The position numbers and the translations under genes are program-made. Source: an uncultured Elusimicrobium sp. (GTDB taxonomy: Bacteria > Elusimicrobiota > Elusimicrobia > Elusimicrobiales > Elusimicrobiaceae). Taken from it: a stretch of DNA of 13,612 bases. The notes under the pieces are model-generated. The model searched no databases. It saw nothing but the letters and a program-made list of their open reading frames with translations, and was not told the origin of the DNA. The stretch is taken from contig CALAFB010000086.1 of NCBI GenBank assembly GCA_937891135.1, positions 1 to 13,612 of the forward strand. Reading direction: 5' to 3'. Shown here piece after piece: positions 6,321-12,277 of the stretch; position 1 is the stretch's first letter; every line of letters begins with the position of its first letter.

Positions 6321-6549
6321 TAGGTACAATTTTATTCTGTTTTTGGAACCGTATGAAGAATACGGAGAGCTTTTGAGTTTCAAAGGCACCTTTACGCTCC
6401 AAAATACACACCGAATCAGGCACAATGTAAACGGACTAATTACCCGTTTGTATTGTGCCGAGTGTTTATCTTTTCTGTTCATACAGGATGGGTATGCTAC
6501 GGTTGTTGTAGTTGGGTCAGCGTAAAGGGCTCGCTAGAGCAGCCGTTTT
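6321..6549 (+). ncRNA. Structured 5' leader RNA of prepilin 2 (copy 2)
   Basis: Same plan as the prepilin 1 leader with changed bases. P1 is CCGTAT/ATACGG (6349-6354, 6360-6365). P2 is CTTTTGA/TCAAAGG (6370-6376, 6380-6386). The closing helix P3 is TTTACGCT/AGCGTAAA (6391-6398, 6519-6526), perfect but unrelated in sequence to copy 1. P4 is a 16-bp hairpin (6419-6434 with 6444-6459). P5 is an 11-position hairpin with one T-T mismatch and loop TCAT (6468-6478, 6483-6493). ACGGTT (6499-6504) is complementary to AGCCGT (6541-6546), which is followed by TTTTA. The P4 loop is ACTAATTAC rather than the AAGTCATGAG of copies 1 and 3, so this copy may bind something else or not respond. The AGCCGT arm ends 54 nt before the ATG, exactly as in copy 1. 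A TTG-initiated short frame from 6343 has no ribosome-binding site and is not a gene. Confidence 0.75.
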
Positions 6550-6600
6550 ATTGTGGTTTCATAAGCAGGAAAATTGAAATTAACAAAATAGGAGAGTCTT

Positions 6601-7089
6601 ATGAAACGACAACAAGGTAGTATCTATCCCAAAGGTTTTACGTTAATAGAACTTTTGGTAGTAGTATTAATTATCGGGATTTTGGCGGCGGTAGCGTTGC
6701 CGCAATACCAGAAGGCCGTACAAAAGGCCCGGTTTACGGAGGCACTCACCAACATTCACACACTCCAACAAGCTGCGCAAGCATACGCATTATCTCACAG
6801 TGAATTAACAGGCACGCAGGAATTGACTAATCAATTAGATATTGAAGTGAGTAGTCAGAACTTTACATACATGGTGCTATGGGACAGCGGAATATGCGAA
6901 GATCCGGAAGCAACATTTCTGCACAATGGTGAAACGTTACAAATCAGTGCAAATAATGACTCCTACTCTATTATCTCCGAAATATGTAATAACCATTGGG
7001 ACACCTACTGCCTAGATTGGGAACCTAACCAAAACACCCCCGGTACGCGCATGTGTGAGTTATTTAACCAACTCTACCCACAAAATTAG
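6601..7089 (+). CDS. Type IV prepilin 2 (pilin/pseudopilin-like)
   Basis: 162 residues, the same length as prepilin 1. The leader MKRQQGSIYPKG, cleavage glycine and mature FTLIEL start with Glu5 are followed by the conserved hydrophobic helix and LPQYQKAVQKARFTEAL. The rest of the protein is unrelated in sequence to prepilin 1 and ends WEPNQNTPGTRMCELFNQLYPQN. It has four cysteines (GICEDP, EICNNH, TYCLDW, RMCELF), fewer than the other two prepilins. AGGAG lies 7 nt before the ATG. The 46 nt before the ATG differ from prepilin 1 at only about two positions, and the first 65 coding nt are identical. This points to a recently copied or gene-converted 5' cassette joined to a different C-terminal region. 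It is transcribed away from the 626-residue gene. Product role: pilus or pseudopilus subunit; which one cannot be told. Confidence 0.93.
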   Translation: MKRQQGSIYPKGFTLIELLVVVLIIGILAAVALPQYQKAVQKARFTEALTNIHTLQQAAQAYALSHSELTGTQELTNQLDIEVSSQNFTYMVLWDSGICEDPEATFLHNGETLQISANNDSYSIISEICNNHWDTYCLDWEPNQNTPGTRMCELFNQLYPQN

Positions 7090-7111
7090 TGCACCTATCC
7101 CAAATAGATTA

Positions 7112-7141
7112 CCGGCCAGGGAAAACCTGGCCGGATTTTTA
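7112..7141 (+). terminator. Rho-independent terminator of prepilin 2
   Basis: A perfect 9-bp stem CCGGCCAGG (7112-7120) with CCTGGCCGG (7126-7134), loop GAAAA, followed by ATTTTTA. It begins 23 nt after the stop. Confidence 0.95.
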
Positions 7142-7207
7142 CCCTTGCACGCCGTTGCTCTAAATTTTGTAAAATATAGCAAATAATTCTATATATAGGA
7201 GATGTAC

Positions 7208-7909
7208 ATGAGTTGCGAAAAATGCACCCCTGAAGTACAAGCCATGTGCTGCGTCTGCAAAGGCGCAAAGCATGAACCGGCCCCTATCCCCGAAGAAGGG
7301 AAATGGGTCAAAGCCAAACAAATTACCGACATTAGCGGCCTGACGCACGGCGTCGGCTGGTGCGCCCCCCAACAAGGTGCGTGCAAACTAACCTTGAACG
7401 TCAAAAACGGCGTTATTAAAGAAGCGTTGGTGGAAACGTTGGGCTGCTCCGGCATGACCCACTCCGCCGCTATGGCCGCGGAAATCTTGCCCGGAAAAAC
7501 CATTTTAGAGGCCCTCAACTCGGACCTCGTGTGCGATGCCATTAACACCGCCATGCGTGAACTGTTCTTACAAATTGTCTACGGCCGCACACAGAGTGCG
7601 TTCTCCGACGACGGTTTACCAATCGGTGCCGGGATGGAAGACCTGGGTAAAGGCCACCGCAGCCAAATCGGCACCATGTACGGGACCGAAGCCAAAGGCG
7701 CGCGCTATTTGGAAATGGCCGAAGGATATGTGCTTAAAATCGGTTTGGATAAAAACAACGAAATTATCGGTTACCAGTTTGTCAATTTAGGCAAAATGAT
7801 GGACGCTATTAAAAAAGGCGAAGACCCGAAAACCGCGTTTGAAAAGAACGTCAGCAAATACGGCCGCTTTGACGAAGCCGTTAAAACCATTGACCCCCGC
7901 AAAGAGTAA
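7208..7909 (+). CDS. NifU-like iron-sulfur cluster scaffold protein, partner of GGGtGRT protein
   Basis: 233 residues. The start is placed at the second ATG (7208): AGGAG at 7197-7201 abuts the first ATG (7202) with no spacer but sits 6 nt from 7208. A cysteine-rich N-terminus (MSCEKCTPEVQAMCCVCKG, five Cys by residue 17) precedes a NifU/IscU-like segment. That segment holds C52 in GWCAPQQGACK (also C59), C80 in LGCSGMTHSAAMAAEILPGKT, and C109 in SDLVCDAINTAM. The pattern matches Fe-S assembly scaffolds, which hold nascent clusters for transfer. The C-terminal half (about residues 125-233) is an extension specific to this subfamily and has no assigned function. It is followed 11 nt later by the GGGtGRT gene, and the two are usually found together, so a joint role in metal-cluster handling is inferred. 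No cysteine desulfurase is nearby. Confidence 0.85.
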   Translation: MSCEKCTPEVQAMCCVCKGAKHEPAPIPEEGKWVKAKQITDISGLTHGVGWCAPQQGACKLTLNVKNGVIKEALVETLGCSGMTHSAAMAAEILPGKTILEALNSDLVCDAINTAMRELFLQIVYGRTQSAFSDDGLPIGAGMEDLGKGHRSQIGTMYGTEAKGARYLEMAEGYVLKIGLDKNNEIIGYQFVNLGKMMDAIKKGEDPKTAFEKNVSKYGRFDEAVKTIDPRKE

Positions 7910-7920
7910 GGAGACTAACT

Positions 7921-8916
7921 ATGGTAACGTTTGAAGGATACGAAAGAAGAATTGAAAAAATTAACGCTACGCTCAAAGAATATGGTATTAAATCGTTGGA
8001 AGAAGCCAAAGAAATCTGCACGAAAAAAGGCGTAGATGTGGAAGCCATTGTAAAAGGCATCCAGCCCATTGCGTTTGAAAACGCCGTCTGGGCCTACACC
8101 GTGGGCGCGGCGATTGCCTTTAAAGCCGGGGCCAAAACGGCGGCTGAAGCGGCTGAAAAAATTGGCGTGGGTTTACAGAGTTTCTGTATTCCCGGTTCCG
8201 TAGCGGACCAACGGGCTGTAGGCCTTGGCCACGGAAACTTGGGCGCGATGCTGCTTCGCGAAGAAACCAAATGTTTCTGCTTTTTAGCCGGGCACGAAAG
8301 TTTTGCCGCGGCGGAAGGGGCCATTGGTATCGCCCGCACCGCTAACAAAGTACGCAAAGAACCCTTGCGTGTTATTTTAAACGGTTTAGGCAAAGATGCG
8401 GCGTATATTATTTCCCGCATTAACGGGTTTACGTCTGTGGAAACTGCGTATGATTACAAAACCGGAAAACTTAACATTGTAAGCGAAAAAGCGTTCTCTA
8501 ACGGCAACCGCGCCAAAGTAAAATGCTACGGTGCTGACGACGTGAACGAAGGCGTAGCCATTATGCGCCACGAAGGCGTGGACGTTTCCATTACCGGCAA
8601 CTCCACCAACCCAACGCGCTTTCAGCACCCGGTAGCCGGCACCTATAAAAAATGGGCGACCGAAAACGGCAAGAAATATTTCTCCGTAGCTTCCGGCGGC
8701 GGAACAGGCCGCACCTTACACCCGGACAATATGGCTGCGGGTCCTGCCTCTTACGGTATGACCGACACTATGGGCCGTATGCATAGCGACGCCCAGTTTG
8801 CGGGTTCCTCCTCCGTACCGGCCCACGTGGAAATGATGGGCTTAATCGGTATGGGAAACAACCCGATGGTAGGGGCCACCGTGGCAGTAGCCGTAGCCGT
8901 GGCTGAAGCGAAATAA
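7921..8916 (+). CDS. GGGtGRT family protein
   Basis: 331 residues. It carries the motif that names the family, GGGTGRT, at residues 259-265 (in SVASGGGTGRTLHPDNMAAGP), followed by a glycine/methionine-rich end (GMTDTMGRMHSDAQF, MMGLIGMGNNPMVGAT). The first 50 residues are charged helices. No signal peptide or membrane segment is evident; alanine-rich stretches occur near 60-80 and at the very C-terminus. The SD (AAGGAG, 7908-7913) overlaps the stop codon of the NifU-like gene, indicating translational coupling. The biochemical role of the family is not established to my knowledge. Its fixed pairing with a NifU-like scaffold suggests an Fe-S or other metal-dependent function in anaerobes. A strong terminator follows. 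Confidence 0.9.
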   Translation: MVTFEGYERRIEKINATLKEYGIKSLEEAKEICTKKGVDVEAIVKGIQPIAFENAVWAYTVGAAIAFKAGAKTAAEAAEKIGVGLQSFCIPGSVADQRAVGLGHGNLGAMLLREETKCFCFLAGHESFAAAEGAIGIARTANKVRKEPLRVILNGLGKDAAYIISRINGFTSVETAYDYKTGKLNIVSEKAFSNGNRAKVKCYGADDVNEGVAIMRHEGVDVSITGNSTNPTRFQHPVAGTYKKWATENGKKYFSVASGGGTGRTLHPDNMAAGPASYGMTDTMGRMHSDAQFAGSSSVPAHVEMMGLIGMGNNPMVGATVAVAVAVAEAK

Positions 8917-8948
8917 TTAACAACTGTCGCAAAATTAAGTTATGTTTT

Positions 8949-8976
8949 AACCCACCCTTTTAAGGGTGGGTTTTTC
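8949..8976 (+). terminator. Rho-independent terminator of the NifU-like/GGGtGRT operon
   Basis: AACCCACCCTT (8949-8959) pairs perfectly with AAGGGTGGGTT (8962-8972) around a 2-nt loop, followed by a T-run. Confidence 0.95.
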
Positions 8977-9060
8977 TGTGCAACAATTTGAGTTGTGGTA
9001 ATTAGGCAGTACCTGGTCTACAACGGCACTTACTCACGTTTGCCGCAAACTTGCAAATTT

Positions 9061-9093
9061 AACGGTCCTCAAAAAATCTCTTGAGGGCCGTTT
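9061..9093 (-). terminator. Hairpin, probable terminator of prepilin 3
   Basis: AACGGTCCTCAA (9061-9072) and TTGAGGGCCGTT (9081-9092) form a 12-bp stem with one G-T pair. The flanking T-runs are short on both strands, so it may act bidirectionally. It lies about 50 nt beyond the prepilin 3 stop. Confidence 0.6.
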
Positions 9094-9143
9094 ATTGTAA
9101 GAATTTGAAAATGTCCAACTATATCTTGACTTACTATACTTTC

Positions 9144-9839
9144 TCAATTTAAGTAACAATGTTCTTCGGTCTTCCATTGTGTACACTCGCCATTGTAGTA
9201 TCCTATACATCTAGTTTCTTCCGTAGGAGTACAATCAAAATACAATTGGCACTCATTATTTAAACAAAAAGTAGATGTACGCTTCCCCGTAGAATCAAAT
9301 TGTGCCTCAACTCTTGCCGTTTGATTATCTTTCCTAAATACAACTTGAAGGTCCCCTCTTAAACCTAGAAATTCAAAAGAAGAAGCTCCTGATATTTCAA
9401 CATATTGAAAATAATTCAAATCAGGAATCTGCACATTCAATTCATCGGCATCAATTACAAAATAACCTCCTGCTTTTATATTGCCATGTTCTAATGCGTA
9501 TGTAGTTAGTGCTTTATCTAGCGCATCTAGGGCCACTAATACTTCGCGACCTTGGGCTTTTTTAACTGCTTTTTGGTATTGCGGCAACGCTACTGCTGCT
9601 AATATACCAATAATCAGTACGACGACTAAGAGTTCTATAAGTGTAAATCCGCGGGCCACACGCTCCGTCTCCCCGCAGGTCTGTAATGCGGGGTATAGCG
9701 TGCGGACCGCCCCTATATCCCGCATAGAAACATTGCGGGATAACGAGGGGCGGGGCGTGAAGTTGCTTATAGAACGACTAAATGCTGCAATAAACGGAAC
9801 CTGACAACTTTGCGTGAAACTTCTGGTGGTAAATTTCAT
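9144..9839 (-). CDS. Type IV prepilin 3 with an unusually long pre-sequence
   Basis: 231 residues. The prepilin cleavage motif RG|FTLIEL occurs at residues 63-64, so the part to be removed is 64 residues instead of the 12 in the other two copies. The ATG at 9839 is supported by AGAGG about 8 nt upstream. An internal ATG (codon 39) has no ribosome-binding site, and no start lies closer to the cleavage site. The mature part has Glu5, the hydrophobic helix, then a globular domain with a cysteine-rich tail (FCLNNECQLYFDC, TRCIGYYNGECTQW, EEHCYLN). The pre-sequence is arginine-rich, and its second half is encoded by two palindromes (9656-9740). Whether prepilin peptidase handles such a long leader, or it is processed first, is unknown. 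It has its own leader RNA. Confidence 0.88.
   Translation of the reverse strand: MKFTTRSFTQSCQVPFIAAFSRSISNFTPRPSLSRNVSMRDIGAVRTLYPALQTCGETERVARGFTLIELLVVVLIIGILAAVALPQYQKAVKKAQGREVLVALDALDKALTTYALEHGNIKAGGYFVIDADELNVQIPDLNYFQYVEISGASSFEFLGLRGDLQVVFRKDNQTARVEAQFDSTGKRTSTFCLNNECQLYFDCTPTEETRCIGYYNGECTQWKTEEHCYLN
9656..9740 (-). repeat. Palindromic, protein-coding insert in the prepilin 3 pre-sequence
   Basis: Two in-frame hairpins. The first has CCCCGCA/TGCGGGG (9671-9677, 9687-9693) with a 9-nt loop inside an outer 9-bp stem of CCACACGCT and AGCGTGCGG (9656-9664, 9697-9705, one G-T pair). The second has TCCCGCA/TGCGGGA (9718-9724, 9734-9740), also with a 9-nt loop. Together they encode roughly SMRDIGAVRTLYPALQTC and GETERVAR, just before the cleavage glycine. 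Rickettsial palindromic elements inserted in frame in genes are a known parallel. Confidence 0.65.
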
Positions 9840-9905
9840 AATTTTTCCTCTTTATATTATGTGGGCCCTTAGGCCAATTTGTGTCATTCCAACATAAAAA
9901 CCTAT

Positions 9906-10122
9906 AAAAACGGCTCTTATGTTGGACTCCACCAGGTATCCAATTATAACAGCCGTAACCTGTTGCCTTACAGCAACAAGCATTCAGCACCAAACAACCG
10001 GCTCATGACTTCCTGTTATTTAGTGCTTAATACGTCTGCTTTAGAACTGGTGGAAGGTTGGACATTCCCAACCAACCGCACTCCAAGGAGTGCATTCCCA
10101 AAAACAGTTAAAATTTTATCTT
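9906..10122 (-). ncRNA. Structured 5' leader RNA of prepilin 3 (copy 3)
   Basis: Minus strand, plus coordinates. P1 GCACTCC/GGAGTGC (10087-10093, 10078-10084). P2 GGTTGG/CCAACC (10072-10077, 10056-10061). Closing P3 TCCACCAG/CTGGTGGA (10047-10054, 9928-9935). P4 is a 13-bp outer helix (10015-10027 with 9986-9998) leading to the loop AAGTCATGAG (10002-10011), identical to copy 1. P5 CTTGTTGC/GCAACAGG (9973-9980, 9959-9966). ACGGCT (9951-9956) with AGCCGT (9910-9915), followed by TTTTT. Outside the P4 loop, TTACGGCTGTT and the AGCCGTTTTT arm, bases are largely different from copy 1, yet the pairing is kept. The downstream spacer to the ATG is longer (about 70 nt). Confidence 0.75.
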
Positions 10123-10127
10123 GAATG

Positions 10128-10147
10128 AACGGGAAGAACCCGTTTTT
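10128..10147. other. Small hairpin between promoter and leader of prepilin 3
   Basis: AACGGG (10128-10133) and CCCGTT (10139-10144) with loop AAGAA, followed on the plus strand by TTT and a C-run. It could be a weak plus-strand terminator or an extra 5' hairpin in the minus-strand leader. The leaders of prepilins 1 and 2 lack it. Confidence 0.4.
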
Positions 10148-10174
10148 CCCCCTCCTTACCTCTAGGTTTATTTT

Positions 10175-10202
10175 ATTATACTAAAAAAATTTCTAGGTCC
10201 AA
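10175..10202 (-). promoter_or_regulatory. Possible promoter of leader and prepilin 3
   Basis: On the minus strand, TTGGAC (plus 10197-10202), a 16-bp spacer and a perfect TATAAT (plus 10175-10180). The -10 lies about 45 bp further from the conserved leader start than in the other two copies, so the 5' end of this RNA would be longer. Confidence 0.5.
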
Positions 10203-10207
10203 AAGTT

Positions 10208-10232
10208 CCCTAAAATTAGGCCCAAAGGCCCT
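10208..10232 (-). repeat. Short dispersed GC-rich element upstream of prepilin 3
   Basis: Minus-strand copy of the 6222-6245 element, identical except for one additional A. It lies a few bp upstream of the proposed -35 of prepilin 3 and about 55 bp upstream of the metalloprotease start on the other strand. Confidence 0.55.
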
Positions 10233-10246
10233 GTTCTCCCCGCTTG

Positions 10247-10260
10247 TATAATTCTATAAT
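10247..10260 (+). promoter_or_regulatory. Possible -10 boxes for the metalloprotease gene
   Basis: Two TATAAT hexamers (10247-10252 and 10255-10260) lie 28-40 bp before the metalloprotease ATG. No convincing -35 is seen for either. Confidence 0.4.
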
Positions 10261-10287
10261 AAGGTATATTATTAGGAGTGATTGACT

Positions 10288-11835
10288 ATGAAAAAATGGT
10301 TGGGAATTGGTTTTTTATTAGCATTTATTTCACCGTATGCCGGGGCATGGGGATTAGTGATTGACGCAGCCTATACCGATAGTTGGTTTATGCGGCTATT
10401 AGGGAATGAGCAAGCGGTCCGTCCCGTTTGTGTGCGTACCTATGCGGGAGGAGAGTTTTTCCCAGGGTTACCGGCCGATACCCCTGTTTCACAAGAAAAA
10501 TTAGTTTCCGAAATGGAACAGGCCCTAAACTATTGGTTGGAAAAACCACGGGAATTTTTACAAGCAAGCGGACGTAGTGAAGAATTTGCGGACTTTTTAG
10601 CCGTCTTACCCAAGCACATTACCTTACAACTGCAAGATACTTGCCAAACTTCCGATATTTTACAATTAGTATATTCTCCACGAGACTGGTATGTGAACGT
10701 ACAGGAAGAAAACGGCCGCGCCGTAACTGTTACACACAAAACCCGTTACACCGTACCTAAAGTACGCGCATCTGATGAAATTGCCTGGACGAATACTTCT
10801 GTGGACGGGAAAACAGCCACCATTCATCTCTATGAACGGCCGGACGTAATCAATTTACGCGCCGTACTTACTCACGAAGCCGGGCATTTAATCGGCTTAG
10901 CAGACCAGTATGGGTTTGCCCCTTATATTTACCCGGGCGAAAATATGCATAACCAATTTTCTTATTTGCATATTGCCGGTAAAAATACTGCCGTTTTAAA
11001 CCGTACCCAGTTCACACGTAAACCCGCTGCTTTAATGGGAAACCCACGCTACCATACCCAAGCCCTTCAAACGATGTGGGCCGATGACGTAGACGGACTC
11101 ATTAACGCGGTGGATATGGCTCAAATTTATCACCACAGATTACTTAGCCCGCGGGTGGTAAACGGATGGAAAAGTTTTTCATTAGCAAATAAAAATGTAG
11201 GTTATGCGTTGGGCATGCCGTTTCAATATACGGCCCGAAATACGGTACCGGAAGAATTAGAAACCCAGGCATTTGATTATACGCGCGGAAAGATTGGCGG
11301 TTTGGAACAAAACGACTTAAAACTGCTGCAAGCCTGGTATCGCCAAACCGGTGCCGAAGTTGCCTACACACCCGTTAATTTAGATACGCTGCATGATTGG
11401 CAAACCGCCCAACTTGTTCAGCGCGAAGTACAACAAACCGTAAACAATCTGCCTGCCCAACAACTGAAGATTTTTCCTCATGATATAGTGGAAGTTTCCA
11501 CTTCTCCTGTTTCTACCTTAAAAACTGAACTTCCCACCTTACCCCAACGAATCATTTTATCGGAGGTAAAAATCCCGGCTTTGTCCGCACAGGAAATAAC
11601 GGCCGTACGGAATCCAGTTGCCAAAGATACAGATTGTCAATTTTATTTGGTTATTACAGATAAAGAATTAAATTGGTTTTACCAAACCTACGGACCAACC
11701 TTGATGTCTGCACGCCGTAAAACAAATGCACAGAAAAAATTAACCAAAAAAGAACTACAGCTATTAAATTTACATACGCAAATGAAAGAAAACCAACGCA
11801 AAACCAATAAATGTTGGGCGGGTTCTAGCCGTTAA
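10288..11835 (+). CDS. Secreted zinc metalloprotease with HExxHxxGxxD motif
   Basis: 515 residues from the ATG at 10288. An upstream in-frame TTG at 10282 is only 3 nt from the AGGAG (10274-10278), whereas the ATG is 9 nt away. MKKWLGIGFLLAFISPYAGA is a Sec signal peptide with likely cleavage after residue 20. HEAGHLIGLADQYG at 196-209 gives the zinc ligands H196 and H200, catalytic E197, G203 and the third ligand D206. This is the elongated metzincin-type motif with aspartate in the third-ligand position. A cysteine-bearing N-terminal domain precedes it. The C-terminal 300 residues are of unknown type and end in lysine-rich helices and CWAGSSR. It probably acts in the periplasm or outside the cell; the substrate is unknown. 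It is divergent from prepilin 3, and a role in pilus or peptide degradation would be speculation. Confidence 0.85.
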   Translation: MKKWLGIGFLLAFISPYAGAWGLVIDAAYTDSWFMRLLGNEQAVRPVCVRTYAGGEFFPGLPADTPVSQEKLVSEMEQALNYWLEKPREFLQASGRSEEFADFLAVLPKHITLQLQDTCQTSDILQLVYSPRDWYVNVQEENGRAVTVTHKTRYTVPKVRASDEIAWTNTSVDGKTATIHLYERPDVINLRAVLTHEAGHLIGLADQYGFAPYIYPGENMHNQFSYLHIAGKNTAVLNRTQFTRKPAALMGNPRYHTQALQTMWADDVDGLINAVDMAQIYHHRLLSPRVVNGWKSFSLANKNVGYALGMPFQYTARNTVPEELETQAFDYTRGKIGGLEQNDLKLLQAWYRQTGAEVAYTPVNLDTLHDWQTAQLVQREVQQTVNNLPAQQLKIFPHDIVEVSTSPVSTLKTELPTLPQRIILSEVKIPALSAQEITAVRNPVAKDTDCQFYLVITDKELNWFYQTYGPTLMSARRKTNAQKKLTKKELQLLNLHTQMKENQRKTNKCWAGSSR

Positions 11836-11848
11836 TTTCATCAACCTG

Positions 11849-11876
11849 CACGGCCTTGTGTGAGCCGTGTGTTTTC
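11849..11876 (+). terminator. First hairpin after the metalloprotease gene
   Basis: CACGGC (11849-11854) pairs with GCCGTG (11864-11869) and is followed by TGTTTTC. It begins 13 nt after the stop. Confidence 0.7.
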
Positions 11877-11878
11877 TC

Positions 11879-11915
11879 CAACCCGGTTCTTTTCCCTGGG
11901 GACCGGGTGGTTTTT
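11879..11915 (+). terminator. Second hairpin after the metalloprotease gene
   Basis: ACCCGGT (11881-11887) pairs with ACCGGGT (11902-11908), extendable by CC/GG across a bulged A, and is followed by TTTTT. It forms a tandem terminator with the preceding hairpin. Confidence 0.8.
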
Positions 11916-11945
11916 ATTGAAACGGGTGCTAATCGCTTATATCTT

Positions 11946-12135
11946 CGGCAAAATTCGCATATGGCTGCGCCTTTCAAATCCCGACGCCACGCAACAAGGG
12001 ATTTGCCTTCCGGTAAAATTCCTGACGGAATTTTCCTGCAGGCCGGGCTCGCGGTACTCGCCTTTGCCTGACGGCAAAACTCGTACATCGCTGCGGCTTT
12101 CAAATCCCGACGCGATACCAAGCAGTTGGTATCGC
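11946..12135. repeat. 42-bp repeat pair with interspersed palindromes
   Basis: Units 11946-11987 and 12072-12113 match at 37 of 42 positions, including the shared end CTTTCAAATCCCGACGC. Between and beside them are hairpins with identical TGAC loops: AAAATTCC/GGAATTTT (12015-12034) and TTTGCC/GGCAAA (12063-12078). After the second unit comes GCGATACCAA/TTGGTATCGC (12112-12121, 12126-12135). It looks like a mosaic of palindromic intergenic repeats. Confidence 0.7.
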
Positions 12136-12140
12136 TCCAC

Positions 12141-12192
12141 TCTCCATAAATTTAAAACCCCGCCAAAAGCGGGGTTTAAATTTATACGGAGA
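12141..12192. terminator. Long palindrome, probable bidirectional terminator
   Basis: A near-perfect 17-bp stem (12146-12163 with 12169-12185; one bulged A, loop CAAAA) has a core ACCCCGC/GCGGGGT. It is bordered by TCTCC and GGAGA (12141-12145, 12188-12192). The AT-rich outer stem gives T-rich tails in both directions. Confidence 0.7.
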
Positions 12193-12220
12193 GGGAGACC
12201 GCTTTATCCCTCGTCTATTT

Positions 12221-12241
12221 CGGTAGCGTTCGCGGTAGCAT
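12221..12241 (+). repeat. GGTAGCG double direct repeat, right copy beside the recombinase
   Basis: CGGTAGCGTT (12221-12230) and CGGTAGCAT (12233-12241) with a 12-bp period, in the same orientation as the left copy at 152-173. It lies 37 bp beyond the 3' end of the recombinase gene, a usual place for an attachment region. The recombinase terminator starts 4 bp after it. Confidence 0.55.
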
Positions 12242-12245
12242 AATA

Positions 12246-12272
12246 AAGCCCCAGCGTTTTTTGCTAGGGCTT
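12246..12272 (-). terminator. Terminator of the recombinase gene
   Basis: AAGCCCCAGC (12246-12255) pairs with GCTAGGGCTT (12263-12272) over 10 bp with one G-T pair. It lies 5 nt after the recombinase stop on the minus strand. T-runs are modest in both directions. Confidence 0.75.
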
Positions 12273-12277
12273 ATATT

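Larger units (their letters stand above)
11916..12245. other. Gene-free repeat block between metalloprotease and recombinase
   Basis: No believable gene. The open frames here simply read through the repeats and have no ribosome-binding sites. The block contains the repeat pair and hairpins at 11946-12135, a long palindromic terminator at 12141-12192 and the GGTAGCG double repeat at 12221-12241. Confidence 0.6.

Noticed and set aside
9951..10002. GAGCCGG...TTACGGCT in leader copies as group II intron domain V
   Set aside because: The bases only loosely resemble it, with no catalytic triad, bulge or reverse transcriptase nearby.
11825..12121. Open frames on both strands across 11825-12243
   Set aside because: They read through the repeats and hairpins, have no ribosome-binding sites and repeat their own peptide segments; treated as spurious translations of intergenic repeats.
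152..12241. A single 12-kb mobile element bounded by the GGTAGCG double repeats
   Set aside because: The recombinase lies outside the interval and the interval contains core metabolic genes; a rightward element is more likely.
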